Shown here: positions 36,184-44,944 of the stretch, piece after piece
How positions within the stretch are numbered: position 1 is the first letter of the stretch
How the letters are laid out: each line of letters begins with the position of its first letter
From: UBA2705 sp963977105
GTDB lineage: Bacteria > Pseudomonadota > Alphaproteobacteria > Micavibrionales > Micavibrionaceae
Length of the DNA: 64,000 nt
Assembly (NCBI GenBank): GCA_963977105.1
Contig: CAXBNI010000002.1
Coordinates: 285,030-349,029, forward strand
Reading direction: 5' to 3'
The notes under the pieces: generated by a model
The model's input: only the letters and a program-made list of their open reading frames with translations
Databases searched by the model: none
What the model was told of the DNA's origin: nothing
Translations under genes and position numbers: made by a program

Positions 36184-36768
36184 ATGGAACATATCAGCGC
36201 ACAACAATTCCTCGACGAAGTACAAAATGCGAATGAAAAATTTTACGTTCTAGACGTCCGCACAGAGGCTGAGTACAAAAAAATGTGTCTTGGTGACATT
36301 GCTAGCGATAATGTACCGCTTGATGAAGTGCCTGACGTCATGGACACCATCATCAACCACTGCCAGAGCAAACGTACATACGTGCTGTGTAAAGCCGGTA
36401 AACGCGCCGAGTACGCAGCGCATGATTTAGAGCAAGCAGGCGCGCAAGATGTTGCCGTGATTGACGGCGGCACAATGGCGCTAGAAGCGCTTGGCTACCC
36501 TTTAAAACCAGGCATCATGCCAATCGAGCGTCAGTATCATCTTCTTATGGGAGTGTTTATTTTACTCGGCATTGCGCTTGATAGTTTTATTCTCCCGCTT
36601 ATCGCTGCCATCAGCCTCATCTTCCAAGCGGTCACTGGCAAATGCGGTTTTGTTGCCTTTATGCGCAAACTCCCCATGAACAGCTACACAGCCGCCGATA
36701 TACAAATAGAGATTTCAAAATCCGTCAGCGCTTATCAAGAAAAACAAAGTAAGCGCAACGCCGCTTAA
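36184..36768 (+). CDS. Rhodanese-domain membrane protein, YgaP-like
   Basis: 194 aa from ATG 36184. The frame is open to TTG 36064, but that extension runs through the terminator at 36076-36117, so a downstream start is right; ATG 36172 is the alternative. Residues 1-105 form a rhodanese domain with FYVLDVRTEAEY and the active-site loop CKAGKRA (Cys69), a sulfurtransferase that passes sulfur as a persulfide. Residues about 118-180 form the YgaP-type two-helix membrane domain (PIERQYHLLMG, VTGKCGF). This combination is that of E. coli YgaP. Isolated between a terminator and a leftward gene. Confidence 0.85.
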   Translation: MEHISAQQFLDEVQNANEKFYVLDVRTEAEYKKMCLGDIASDNVPLDEVPDVMDTIINHCQSKRTYVLCKAGKRAEYAAHDLEQAGAQDVAVIDGGTMALEALGYPLKPGIMPIERQYHLLMGVFILLGIALDSFILPLIAAISLIFQAVTGKCGFVAFMRKLPMNSYTAADIQIEISKSVSAYQEKQSKRNAA

Positions 36769-36815
36769 AGCCGTCAACAAAACAGCCCCTCAGATACGCA
36801 CCAAAAAACTCGGTC

Positions 36816-37828
36816 TTAAATGCACCGCTTAAGGAATCGTATCCTGCTCATAATAAGCACAGCACCATAAGACAGCACAAAGACGATGACGGATGCTAAC
36901 GGTATATAAAAAAATGCGTTCATGACACTTAACATTTTGTCCCTGATAAGAAGGGAAGCGCCGTCAAGAAATATGGGATGCACCAGATAAATACCAAAGC
37001 TGTACAAAGAAAATGTCCCCATTTTTAACTCAACATCCGCATAATGTTTTATTAAAAAGAACACACTCAGCGAAGCGATAACCGTATTTACACTCAAGTA
37101 AGAATAAAAATATTCATAGCTCAGGAAATAGCTACCAAATATGGTCACCAGCCATGCGACCAGCAAAGACATGGTGCAAATTTTCGGGGCCACGCTTATA
37201 TTAAACTTATGAATATAGCCGCCTAAAACAAAATAACCGACAAATGGCAGGAAGTTATTCGTAAACAAATCTATCCTCGCCCCCATATCGAAATGAGCCA
37301 AGCCACTATTAAATAAGGCATTGCAAATAGACAAAGAAAAACAGAACCCGATAAAGGCCAGCAACTCCCTTTGTTTTAACCCATTCATCGCGAGCCTTAA
37401 AACCGGCGTGATCGCATAAAGAAAGGGGATCATGAACAAATACCATAAATGGTAATACGGCTTGCCGAGTATAACACCTTTGGCTACCGCGCCCGGCGCG
37501 GATTGTACATCGCCTTTAATATATAATATAAAGGCAGTCCAGATTGAAAAGAATACAGACCAAAAAATCACTGGCACCAATATCTCCTCGTGGCTCTTTT
37601 TTCAAAGAACACACGCACGCTTTCTTGCTTATTTAAAAGGAAGTAGCCGCTTATCATGACAAAAAGCGGCACGCACCAGCGCATTATAGAATCATAGAGA
37701 TTACCTGCCCACCAATTCACACTGCCATATTGCGGGTCCGTGATTGCCACATCGCCAACAAATCCGGCGGCAACGTGCAAAACAACAACAGCAAAAACAG
37801 CAAAGGCTCTTAGGTTATTCGCCCACAT
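36816..37828 (-). pseudogene. Acyltransferase-3 family membrane protein, frameshifted
   Basis: Two overlapping leftward frames together make one acyltransferase-3 (OatA/WecH-like) protein. The upstream frame, from ATG 37828 (GGGGAG 9 nt before), carries NLRAFAVFAVVVLHV and VPLFVMISGYFLLN, the family N-terminus with its essential His, and ends prematurely at 37568. The second frame (37580-36816) continues with VPVIFWSVFF and about eight more membrane helices. Adding one base near 37585-37605 restores a protein of about 330 aa; an A6 run lies there. These proteins O-acetylate cell-surface sugars. The break may be a real mutation, a phase-variable tract or a sequencing error. Confidence 0.65.
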
Positions 37829-37918
37829 AACATTCAACTCCCCAGTAACTATCAACATAGTACATGAGAAAGCCTCAACCTTAAAAATAAAAATGTGACG
37901 ATGGACTTAAGAAACAAA

Positions 37919-38005
37919 TGGTACCAGAGGCCGGACTCGAACCGGCACAATATTGCTATCGCCGGATTTTGAATCCGGTGCGTCTACCAATTCCGCCACT
38001 CTGGC
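37919..38005 (-). tRNA. tRNA-Leu (CAA)
   Basis: 87 nt on the minus strand. The acceptor stem GCCAGAG (38005-37999) pairs with CTCTGGT, with G1-U72 as a wobble, followed by discriminator A and an encoded CCA. The D-arm contains GGAATTGGTAGAC; the anticodon stem CCGGA/TCCGG encloses the loop TTCAAAA with anticodon CAA. A long variable arm, as expected for leucine, and a T-arm with GGTTCGAGTCC follow. Reads UUG codons. Confidence 0.97.
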
Positions 38006-38088
38006 ATTTGTGAATTCGGTGAATATTATTATATCCATGAAATTGATAAGCGGTACACTACGCAACGCAGCGCGAATACTCAAGCAAA

Positions 38089-38118
38089 AAATGCAAAAAA
38101 ATTTTCTTTTTTGCATTT
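38089..38118. repeat. AT-rich inverted repeat upstream of ilvB
   Basis: AAATGCAAAAAA (38089-38100) and TTTTTTGCATTT (38107-38118) are perfect inverted copies around ATTTTC, 44 nt before the ilvB start. It might act as a weak terminator or regulator site; its low GC content makes a stable RNA hairpin doubtful. Confidence 0.35.
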
Positions 38119-38162
38119 ATTTGCTATGCTCAATTCAGTTTAAACGGCGTGCAGTACAGGTA

Positions 38163-39959
38163 ATGAAAATGAAAGACATGAAATCAGTAATCGAAGCCCC
38201 ACAAGGCGAACAAAGCCAGCAAGATTTAATCACAGGCGCAGAGATGATGATTAGAGCCTTAAAAGACCAAGGCGTCGACACGATCTTTGGTTATCCGGGC
38301 GGCGCAGTGCTACCGCTTTATGATGCGCTTTTCCAGCAAAGCGATATTAAACACATTCTTGTCCGCCACGAACAAGCAGCCTTACATGCCGCAGAAGGCT
38401 ATGCGCGCTCCACTGGTAAAGTTGGCGTGGCTCTGGTCACAAGCGGCCCCGGCGCGACCAATGCGGTTACAGGGCTTACCGATGCCATGCTCGATTCGGT
38501 CCCTATTGTTTGCATTTGTGGACAGGTTCCATCTTTCCTCATTGGCACGGATGCATTCCAAGAAGCCGACACCACCGGCATTACGCGCCACTGTACAAAG
38601 CATAATTATCTGGTCAAAGACGTCAATAAACTGGCCGAGACTGCGCATCGCGCCTTTCACATTGCCCGCACTGGCCGCCCTGGACCTGTTGTTATCGACT
38701 TACCAAAAGACGTACAGTTCGCACTCGGCGCGTACACAACTGCCGAAGAGGTAGAGTACAAGTCTTACCGCCCACATATCGAAGCGGATGACAGCGCCAT
38801 AGACAAAGCAATTGAGCTTATCGCCAAAGCAAAACGTCCGATATTATATACTGGCGGCGGCATTATTAATGCAGGCCCAGAAGCGGCTGAGCTGCTTACT
38901 GCATTTGTTGAAAAAACCAATATCCCTGTAACATCAACCCTTATGGGGCTAGGCGCATTTGCCGCTAATCAGCCACAATGGCTTGGTATGCTGGGTATGC
39001 ATGGTACGTATGAAGCCAACCTTGCTATGCATGATTGCGATGTGATGATTTGTATCGGCGCACGCTTTGATGACCGCGTCACCGGTAACGTCGCAGGGTT
39101 TTCTCCTGATTCCTTTAAAATTCACATTGATATAGATGCCAGCTCAATCAACAAAAACGTCGAAGTCGACCTTGGTATCGTTGCGGATGCGACATCGGCA
39201 TTAGAAAAAATGCACGCCGCATGGGACGCTCATAACCACAAAATGAGTGACGCTGCAATGCAGCTGTGGTGGCAGAACATTGAACGCTGGCGTAAGGTAA
39301 ACTGCTTAGAGTACACAGGATCAAGCGAAGTGATTAAGCCTCAATACGCTTTAGAATGTTTACGCAAACATATTGAAGGTCGTAATGACGTGTACATCAC
39401 GACAGAAGTCGGCCAGCATCAAATGTGGGCGGCGCAATATATACCTTTTAACAAGCCCAATCATTGGATGACCTCTGGCGGTCTGGGCACAATGGGCTAC
39501 GGCCTGCCCGCCGCAATTGGTGCGCAGATAGCACATCCTGATGCATTGGTAATTGATATTGCTGGCGAAGCGTCTATCCAGATGAACATACAGGAGCTTT
39601 CCACTGCTGCGCAGTATAACCTCCCCGTAAAAATCTTCATTCTTAACAATCAGTGGATGGGCATGGTCAGACAGTGGCAAGAGCTTCTGCATGGTGAGCG
39701 TTATTCGCAGAGCTACAGCGAGGCGCTACCCGACTTCGTAAAGCTGGCCGATGCCTATGGCGGCCTTGGTATATTGGTTGATAAGCCAGAAGATTTAGAC
39801 GCCGCGATCACAAAAATGATTTCCAGTGACACATTTACAATTGTCGATGTACGTGTTGATCCAAAGGAAAACTGTTTCCCGATGATCCCATCTGGTAAAA
39901 ACCACAATGAAATGATTTTATCGGCAGACGCCAAGCAATTTGACAAAAAATTAGTATAA
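38163..39959 (+). CDS. ilvB: Acetolactate synthase large subunit
   Basis: 598 aa from ATG 38163. The open frame reaches back to 37953 but would overlap the tRNA, so the shorter start is chosen. ThDP enzyme that condenses pyruvate into acetolactate (or acetohydroxybutyrate), the first committed step to valine, leucine and isoleucine. Visible: DTIFGYPGGAVLPLYDAL, the catalytic Glu in LVRHEQAALHAAEGYARS near 70, and the ThDP segment DIAGEASIQMNIQEL near 470, the form common in alphaproteobacteria. ilvN follows after 16 nt. A tRNA-Leu lies just upstream on the other strand; no leader peptide was seen. Confidence 0.97.
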   Translation: MKMKDMKSVIEAPQGEQSQQDLITGAEMMIRALKDQGVDTIFGYPGGAVLPLYDALFQQSDIKHILVRHEQAALHAAEGYARSTGKVGVALVTSGPGATNAVTGLTDAMLDSVPIVCICGQVPSFLIGTDAFQEADTTGITRHCTKHNYLVKDVNKLAETAHRAFHIARTGRPGPVVIDLPKDVQFALGAYTTAEEVEYKSYRPHIEADDSAIDKAIELIAKAKRPILYTGGGIINAGPEAAELLTAFVEKTNIPVTSTLMGLGAFAANQPQWLGMLGMHGTYEANLAMHDCDVMICIGARFDDRVTGNVAGFSPDSFKIHIDIDASSINKNVEVDLGIVADATSALEKMHAAWDAHNHKMSDAAMQLWWQNIERWRKVNCLEYTGSSEVIKPQYALECLRKHIEGRNDVYITTEVGQHQMWAAQYIPFNKPNHWMTSGGLGTMGYGLPAAIGAQIAHPDALVIDIAGEASIQMNIQELSTAAQYNLPVKIFILNNQWMGMVRQWQELLHGERYSQSYSEALPDFVKLADAYGGLGILVDKPEDLDAAITKMISSDTFTIVDVRVDPKENCFPMIPSGKNHNEMILSADAKQFDKKLV

Positions 39960-39975
39960 AGCAAGGACGCAACAG

Positions 39976-40545
39976 ATGAACACAGCGATAGCAAACCGTA
40001 GCGTAATGGCCAAAAATTCCGTTTATGGCGACGCGCCCGACAAAGCGCCAGAAACCCCACATACACTCTCTGTACTTGTCGATAACACGCCGGGCGTACT
40101 TGCCAAGATTGTCGGGTTATTTTCTGGGCGCGGCTATAACATTGAAAGCCTTACCGTGGCAGAAACCGACCATGACAAAAACTTATCACGCATTACCATT
40201 ATCTCTAAAGGTACGCCGCGCATTATTGACCAGATTATTCACCAATTAGAAAAACAGGTTCCCGTCCATCACGTCACCGACCTAACCCTTTTAGGCCCGC
40301 ATGTTGCGCGTGAATTGGCGTTAATCAAGGTCAACGGCATAGACGATAAACGCGTCGAAGCCTTGCGTACAGCTGAAATTTTTCGCGCTAAAGTCGTTGA
40401 CACCACGCTGGATTCTCTAACCTTTGAAGCGACAGGCACACCTGAAAAAGTTGACGCGTTTATTGATATGATGCAGCCATTAGGCCTCGTCCAAATCAGC
40501 CGTACAGGTATTGCTGCCCTGCCGCGCGGAAATGAGGCGATATAA
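39976..40545 (+). CDS. ilvN: Acetolactate synthase small (regulatory) subunit
   Basis: 189 aa with an N-terminal extension of about 25 residues before the ACT domain (HTLSVLVDNTPGVLAKIVGLFSGRGYNIESLTV), which binds valine for feedback inhibition. The C-terminal half (about 100-185) has the ALS_ss_C pattern VRELALIKV, here ARELALIKV, and GTPEKVDAFIDMMQPLGLVQISRTG. AAGGA lies 9 nt before the ATG. Forms the holoenzyme with IlvB. Its stop overlaps the next start by one base (TAATG). Confidence 0.97.
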   Translation: MNTAIANRSVMAKNSVYGDAPDKAPETPHTLSVLVDNTPGVLAKIVGLFSGRGYNIESLTVAETDHDKNLSRITIISKGTPRIIDQIIHQLEKQVPVHHVTDLTLLGPHVARELALIKVNGIDDKRVEALRTAEIFRAKVVDTTLDSLTFEATGTPEKVDAFIDMMQPLGLVQISRTGIAALPRGNEAI

Positions 40546-40886
40546 TGTTCCCATACATAAAACGCATAATGCTCACCTCCATATGCGGCGCGGTGCTAAT
40601 GCCACATACAGCAGCGGCGAGTTACTGGATGGAATGCGCGGTCATCGCCGATGTAAGTGCGGCAGAGCATAAAAACACATATAAACTGGCGATAAAAAGC
40701 GCAACGGTGCTGGACGGCCATGGCAGCAAAGGCGCGATCTGCGAAGAATTACCCGCAGGGCAGAGCTTCACAGTCCAAAGTGAAGAAAATTGGAAGAATG
40801 CCATAGATCAAAGCTTTGTATATCAGCATAAAGGCGGCATGACACCCAATGGCGTTTTTAACAACATCACATGGATATTACAGTAG
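40545..40886 (+). CDS. Small exported protein of unknown function
   Basis: 113 aa with a signal peptide (about 1-25, ending HTAAA) and a mature domain of about 88 residues with two cysteines (MECAV, AICEEL) that may form a disulfide. No family recognised. It starts in the TAATG overlap with ilvN and has no separate ribosome binding site, so it is probably translated by reinitiation. This coupling to a cytoplasmic enzyme gene is probably positional only. A terminator follows 29 nt later. Confidence 0.6.
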   Translation: MFPYIKRIMLTSICGAVLMPHTAAASYWMECAVIADVSAAEHKNTYKLAIKSATVLDGHGSKGAICEELPAGQSFTVQSEENWKNAIDQSFVYQHKGGMTPNGVFNNITWILQ

Positions 40887-40915
40887 TAATTGCAGCAGTA
40901 AAAATCGCCCATGAA

Positions 40916-40939
40916 AAAAGCCGCTTCACAGCGGCTTTT
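40916..40939. terminator. Bidirectional terminator between ilv genes and gapR
   Basis: AAAAGCCGCT (40916-40925), loop TCAC, and AGCGGCTTTT (40930-40939). A-runs on one side and T-runs on the other let it end transcription from both the rightward ilvBN unit and leftward gapR. Confidence 0.85.
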
Positions 40940-40963
40940 ATAATAAATAATCGTCTATACTGA

Positions 40964-41269
40964 CTACGATAAACCAATTGCCGATTTGTAAACTTCAAGA
41001 ATTTCTTCTTCTTCACGGCGCTTTTCTTTATCCATGTTACGCAATTTCACAATTGTACGCATCGCTTTAACATCAAAGCCCATTGCTTTTGCTTCACCAT
41101 AAATTTCTTTAATGTCTTCTGCCAAAGCTTTTTTCTCTTCTTCCAAACGCTCAACACGTTCAATGTAAGATTTAAGCTGTGCGCCGGTTACGCCGCCAAC
41201 ATCTTGTACTTTTTCTTCTTCATTTTCTGGTGCTGCCTGTGGCATCACGGCAATATTGTTCTCGCTCAT
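40964..41269 (-). CDS. gapR: GapR-family (DUF2312) nucleoid-associated protein
   Basis: 101 aa. After a variable acidic N-terminus, the core QLKSYIERVERLEEEKKALAEDIKEIYGEAK is followed by GFDVKAMRTIVKLR, the GapR/DUF2312 domain. In Caulobacter GapR is a dimer or tetramer that encircles overtwisted AT-rich DNA ahead of replication and transcription and stimulates topoisomerases. The family is largely restricted to alphaproteobacteria and their phages. Strong AAGGAG 8 nt before ATG. Monocistronic, ending at the bidirectional terminator. Confidence 0.93.
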   Translation of the reverse strand: MSENNIAVMPQAAPENEEEKVQDVGGVTGAQLKSYIERVERLEEEKKALAEDIKEIYGEAKAMGFDVKAMRTIVKLRNMDKEKRREEEEILEVYKSAIGLS

Positions 41270-41389
41270 TTACGGGCTCCTTAATGCTTGCTTAGAATTT
41301 TTTTAAATCTGAATAGCCTTACCTAACACTATCGGACAAAATCGCGCAAGTGAATAAGCCGCGAAAACCAGATAATCCCCAAGCGCTGC

Positions 41390-42007
41390 TTACAACACAC
41401 CTAAACGCGCCAACTCTGCCATCAGCCCTTCTGGCGATATAAACTGCACAGCCTGAAAGCCAAGGCTCTGCGCCATTTCAACATTATCAACGCGATCATC
41501 AATAAACAGTAATTTTGCAGCATCCAAACCGTAACGCTCAAGTAAGATTTTATATATTTCAGGCTCAGGCTTAATATAACCCTCATGCCCTGAAATCACC
41601 GCCCCTGTAAACGCGCCAAGTTCAGGGTATATTTTCAGCGCATCCGCATAAGTATCACGGCCAAAATTCGACAATGCATATAATGGATAGCCCTTATTTT
41701 CTAAGCGGCGCTTAATTTCCACCGTACCCTCGATAAGGTTCGGGATTGTTTCAATCCAGCGTCGCCCGTATTCTTCAAGCTCGTGGCTAAATGCAGGGAA
41801 TAGCGCGATGCGCTCCTCCACGGCCTGTGAGAGTAGCTTGCCGCGATCAACTTCTTCAATCCAGTCCATCGTCACAATATGTTCAAGCATAAAGGCAAGG
41901 CGCGGCTTATCGCTAATTAGGGTTGAAAACAAATAAGACGGGTCCCAATCAACTAAAACCCGTCCTAAATCAAATGCTATATAGTCTATATTGCTTGGCA
42001 TCTTCAT
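41390..42007 (-). CDS. HAD superfamily hydrolase (IA subfamily)
   Basis: 205 aa. HAD motif I is AFDLGRVLVDWD, where the first Asp acts as nucleophile; the residue two positions on is Gly where many HAD phosphatases have Asp. Motif II ALSNFG, motif III Lys in GYIKPEPEIY and motif IV LFIDDRVDNVEMAQ are intact. The DLGxVLxxWDP pattern is that of YihX/alpha-D-glucose-1-phosphate phosphatase-like and haloacid dehalogenase-like proteins. Substrate unknown. Its ATG overlaps the stop of the PCu(A)C gene (ATGA), so the two are translationally coupled. Confidence 0.85.
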   Translation of the reverse strand: MKMPSNIDYIAFDLGRVLVDWDPSYLFSTLISDKPRLAFMLEHIVTMDWIEEVDRGKLLSQAVEERIALFPAFSHELEEYGRRWIETIPNLIEGTVEIKRRLENKGYPLYALSNFGRDTYADALKIYPELGAFTGAVISGHEGYIKPEPEIYKILLERYGLDAAKLLFIDDRVDNVEMAQSLGFQAVQFISPEGLMAELARLGVL

Positions 42008-42459
42008 TCACTTAGTGACAAGACAGAGACAGGAACGCTAAATTCTTCGCCTGTATCTAAGGTCACGTTGAGGTCAAAACCTTCGCCGACTTTAAGCGGC
42101 TGCTTTAACATCATCAGCATAATGTGATCCCCCGTTGGTTTTAATTCATGCGTTTCACCCGCTGCCAAGGTGAAGAAATCAACAGGAAACATACTCATAT
42201 TACCGCCATCCATGCTATGGGTGTGTAGCTCAACCATAGCCGCAATATCGGCGCGTGCTGCAATAATTTTGACATCTTCCCCTAATAAATTCTGTACCTT
42301 AAAAAAAGCAGCGCCATTTTTTTGGTTTGGCGCGGTCTGATAAGCATAAGCCTCAGCAAATTGAAGCGGCGTTCCGTCCACTGGCTGCGTATCGGCTTGT
42401 GCAGGTAAAGCGGAAATACCTAAAGTTAGAACCAAAGTAAGAATTTGTAACAAACGCAT
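42004..42459 (-). CDS. PCu(A)C-type periplasmic copper chaperone
   Basis: 151 aa from ATG 42459. A start at 42498 would run into dapE and precede the signal peptide; AAAGG before 42459 supports the shorter form. Signal peptide about 1-22 (ALPAQA). The mature domain has the family copper site: ELHTHSMDGGNMSMFPV followed by GDHIMLMML, the His/Met ligands that bind Cu(I) for delivery to cytochrome oxidase CuA or CuB sites. Lies 22 nt after dapE and overlaps the HAD gene. Confidence 0.88.
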   Translation of the reverse strand: MRLLQILTLVLTLGISALPAQADTQPVDGTPLQFAEAYAYQTAPNQKNGAAFFKVQNLLGEDVKIIAARADIAAMVELHTHSMDGGNMSMFPVDFFTLAAGETHELKPTGDHIMLMMLKQPLKVGEGFDLNVTLDTGEEFSVPVSVLSLSE

Positions 42460-42481
42460 GATAGAGCCTTTCTGTGTGTTT

Positions 42482-43636
42482 CTATTTAGCAGCGTCAAAA
42501 TAACGCGTGATAATTTCTTCGTAAATATCGGTTAAATCTTCGATATCCGCAACGCGAACATGTTCATCAATTTGGTGATTGGTGGCGTTAATAATACCGA
42601 ACTCAACAACAGGGCAGTACTGCGCAATGAAACGCGCATCAGATGTTCCGCCGCTAGTGCTTAGCTCTGGCTTACGGCCTGTTTTGCTTTCAATCGCACA
42701 GATCACCACATCTGTATAAGCGGCAGGCTCAGTAATAAAACAGTCTGCATTACAGCGTACGTTCATTTCAAAGCTGTCGGTGACACTTTCAACAATTGAA
42801 CGTATTTTGACTGCTAGGCTCTCGCGGTTCCACATGTCGTTAAACCGTATATTGATTTTAGCGTGCGCCTCGGCGGCAATTACGTTATCTGCAGTATTAT
42901 CGACGTGTATAGATGTCACTTCTAAATTACTGGGCTGGAAATGCGCTGTCCCTTCATCAAGAACAACCTTTGATAGCGCCGCGACAACATCAGCCATAAT
43001 AGGTACGGGGTTGCGTGCTAAATGCGGATAAGCGACGTGCCCCTGCTTACCTTTAATGGCCAAATCAACATTAAATGACCCCCTGCGGCCGATCTTAACA
43101 TATTCACCAAGCGTCTTAGGGTTGCTTGGCTCACCTATTAGGGCAGCATCGGGGATATAACCCTCCCCATTCATCCATTCAAGCACCTTTACTGTGCCAT
43201 TCACAGCTTCGGCCTCTTCATCGCCGGTTATCAATAGGCTGATTTGCCCTTTTGGGACGCCGTGCTTTTGCACGTAACGTCCAGCAGCAACAGCGAAACA
43301 TGCGACATTGCTTTTCATATCCGCTGCGCCGCGCCCATAGAGGTTACCGCCGTGGATTTCTGCGGCGAAAGGCGGGTGTGTCCATTTTTCCGCCGGCCCT
43401 GTTGGCACAACATCAGTATGACCGCCGAAACAAAGATGCGGCCCAGCTGCTTTATCGCCGATGACTGAAAAAATATTATCAATCGACGCGTAGCCCGCCT
43501 CATCAAAACGCAAATGATGTGTGGTAAAGCCATATTGCCCTAACATATCACTTAGCGTTTTTAGCGCCCCTGCATCTTCTGGTGTTACCGATGGACAGCG
43601 TATAAGAGCCTGCGTTAAGGCGACGGGATCAAGCAT
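42482..43636 (-). CDS. dapE: Succinyl-diaminopimelate desuccinylase
   Basis: 384 aa from ATG 43636 (AGGGGC 5 nt before; the frame opens earlier, to 43690). M20 metallopeptidase of the lysine/diaminopimelate pathway, hydrolysing N-succinyl-LL-DAP. Seen: LIRCPSVTPEDAGAL at the start, metal-binding GGHTDVVPTG, GRGAADMKSNVACF, the catalytic Glu in TGDEEAEAVNG, RRGSFNVDLAIKGKQGHVAYPH and the late STSGGTSDARF. Supplies DAP for peptidoglycan. First gene of the dapE-PCu(A)C-HAD run. Confidence 0.95.
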   Translation of the reverse strand: MLDPVALTQALIRCPSVTPEDAGALKTLSDMLGQYGFTTHHLRFDEAGYASIDNIFSVIGDKAAGPHLCFGGHTDVVPTGPAEKWTHPPFAAEIHGGNLYGRGAADMKSNVACFAVAAGRYVQKHGVPKGQISLLITGDEEAEAVNGTVKVLEWMNGEGYIPDAALIGEPSNPKTLGEYVKIGRRGSFNVDLAIKGKQGHVAYPHLARNPVPIMADVVAALSKVVLDEGTAHFQPSNLEVTSIHVDNTADNVIAAEAHAKINIRFNDMWNRESLAVKIRSIVESVTDSFEMNVRCNADCFITEPAAYTDVVICAIESKTGRKPELSTSGGTSDARFIAQYCPVVEFGIINATNHQIDEHVRVADIEDLTDIYEEIITRYFDAAK

Positions 43637-43657
43637 ATTAGCCCCTAAAAAAAATGA

Positions 43658-43694
43658 GAAAAAAGGCGTGTGCTTATCCAATAAACCCACGCCT
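43658..43694 (-). terminator. Rho-independent terminator after the TcpQ-domain gene
   Basis: On the minus strand AGGCGTG (43694-43688) pairs with CACGCCT (43670-43664) and is followed by TTTTTCTC. It separates the leftward secretion-like cluster from dapE. Confidence 0.65.
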
Positions 43695-43708
43695 AAAATT
43701 ATAATTTA

Positions 43709-44806
43709 TTACTGCGCGTTCGCGACGCCAACAACCAAAATTGCAGGGCCTTCTGGTACGTTCGGGTGCAGATTACCAGTTGGTTTTGGTGTTTCTGAAT
43801 CAAACGCTGTCAATAAACCATCAACCGCATGAACATAATCCCCTTGATAAGTCCACGGGTTAACAATCGCGTAGTCATAAACGTTATTCCAGTGGAGCTT
43901 CACATCAACCTTATCAGACCATGCAGATAAAACAGAGCGCAATGTCTGGCCCGGCGTTGCTGACCAGCTATGTGTAGCATCAAAATAAGCAGGTACTGGC
44001 GCGGCGTCTGCTTTTACAAGAGGCGCAGGCTCTGCTGCAGCCGGCATAGAAGTGACATCGCTCATATCATTCATTGCGTTGTGTTCTGCGTCGGTTGCAG
44101 GGCGAACATAAATTATATCATCATAAACAACGGCCGTAATTTTTTCATCACCCAGCGCTTTTTTCAAAACAACATTCCATGCTTCGCCGCCCTGCCATGA
44201 TACGCGCGTACCAATATTTACTTTAGGGTCGAATGAGAATGCGTAGCTTGCAGGCACAATCTGGCGGAGCGCCAACGCCAACGGCATTTCTTTACCGAAG
44301 CCATAAGCAAGTGCGTATGATTTTTTCGGCAATGTCTGTTCGTAGGTCACAACTTCAACAGCAGGCTCCTCAACAATAATTTCCTCAACCGTAATCTCTT
44401 CGACAATTTCGATTTCTAGAGGAGCCGCGTCTTCTACAACCGTATCAACAATGACTTCTTCTGTCGCTTCGCTTGTTGCCACAACAACCGGAGCCTCAAC
44501 AGCAACCTCAACATCTGTATCTTGCATTGTCGCCGCATCTTCGATCAGCTCTGCGCCTTCTTCCGCCGTTACAGCGACATGGTGCATCGCCGTTACGGGC
44601 GCGGGCATAGCGTCTGTATGTTTCATTTCTGGCGCCACATAAGCAGGCTCAGGGATAATAACTTCTTGTTGTTTTTGTACGGCAGGGCGAGCATCTTGTG
44701 CTGGCACCCATTCAAAACCCGCTTGCGCAGGGCTAGAGGTCGTGCCCAAACACATTAATAATGAACAACCCGATAAAAGTGATAAAAGTGCGACGCGTTT
44801 GGTCAT
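43709..44806 (-). CDS. TcpQ-domain (PilL-like) envelope protein
   Basis: 365 aa from ATG 44806 (GGAG 9 nt before); the frame is open to 44917, but those residues precede the signal peptide. Signal sequence about 1-29 with SLLMCLGT and PAQA. A Val/Glu-rich low-complexity linker (about 90-160) follows. Residues about 165-240 resemble the short STN/N0-type domain of secretins (ALALRQIVPASYAFSF, WNVVLKKAL, VVYDDIIYVRP). Residues about 280-355 fit the toxin-coregulated-pilus Q C-terminal domain (WSATPGQTLRSVLSAWSDK). TcpQ/PilL-like proteins help place secretins in the outer membrane in type IV pili and I-type conjugation systems. Last gene of the cluster. Confidence 0.75.
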   Translation of the reverse strand: MTKRVALLSLLSGCSLLMCLGTTSSPAQAGFEWVPAQDARPAVQKQQEVIIPEPAYVAPEMKHTDAMPAPVTAMHHVAVTAEEGAELIEDAATMQDTDVEVAVEAPVVVATSEATEEVIVDTVVEDAAPLEIEIVEEITVEEIIVEEPAVEVVTYEQTLPKKSYALAYGFGKEMPLALALRQIVPASYAFSFDPKVNIGTRVSWQGGEAWNVVLKKALGDEKITAVVYDDIIYVRPATDAEHNAMNDMSDVTSMPAAAEPAPLVKADAAPVPAYFDATHSWSATPGQTLRSVLSAWSDKVDVKLHWNNVYDYAIVNPWTYQGDYVHAVDGLLTAFDSETPKPTGNLHPNVPEGPAILVVGVANAQ

Positions 44807-44944
44807 GTTGTGCAGACTCCTGCTACTGTTAAATAATCTAAAAAAACCTGTTAAGAACAATAATCTGTATCGTAAAAAAACACAAGCGCACCCTTGGTAT
44901 AAACAGCAAGAAAACACCCCCCATCTGGGGATAATTAGCTATAT

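Noticed and set aside
37953..38162. Extended N-terminus of acetolactate synthase
   Set aside because: It would overlap the tRNA-Leu gene on the other strand and adds about 70 residues not found in the family.
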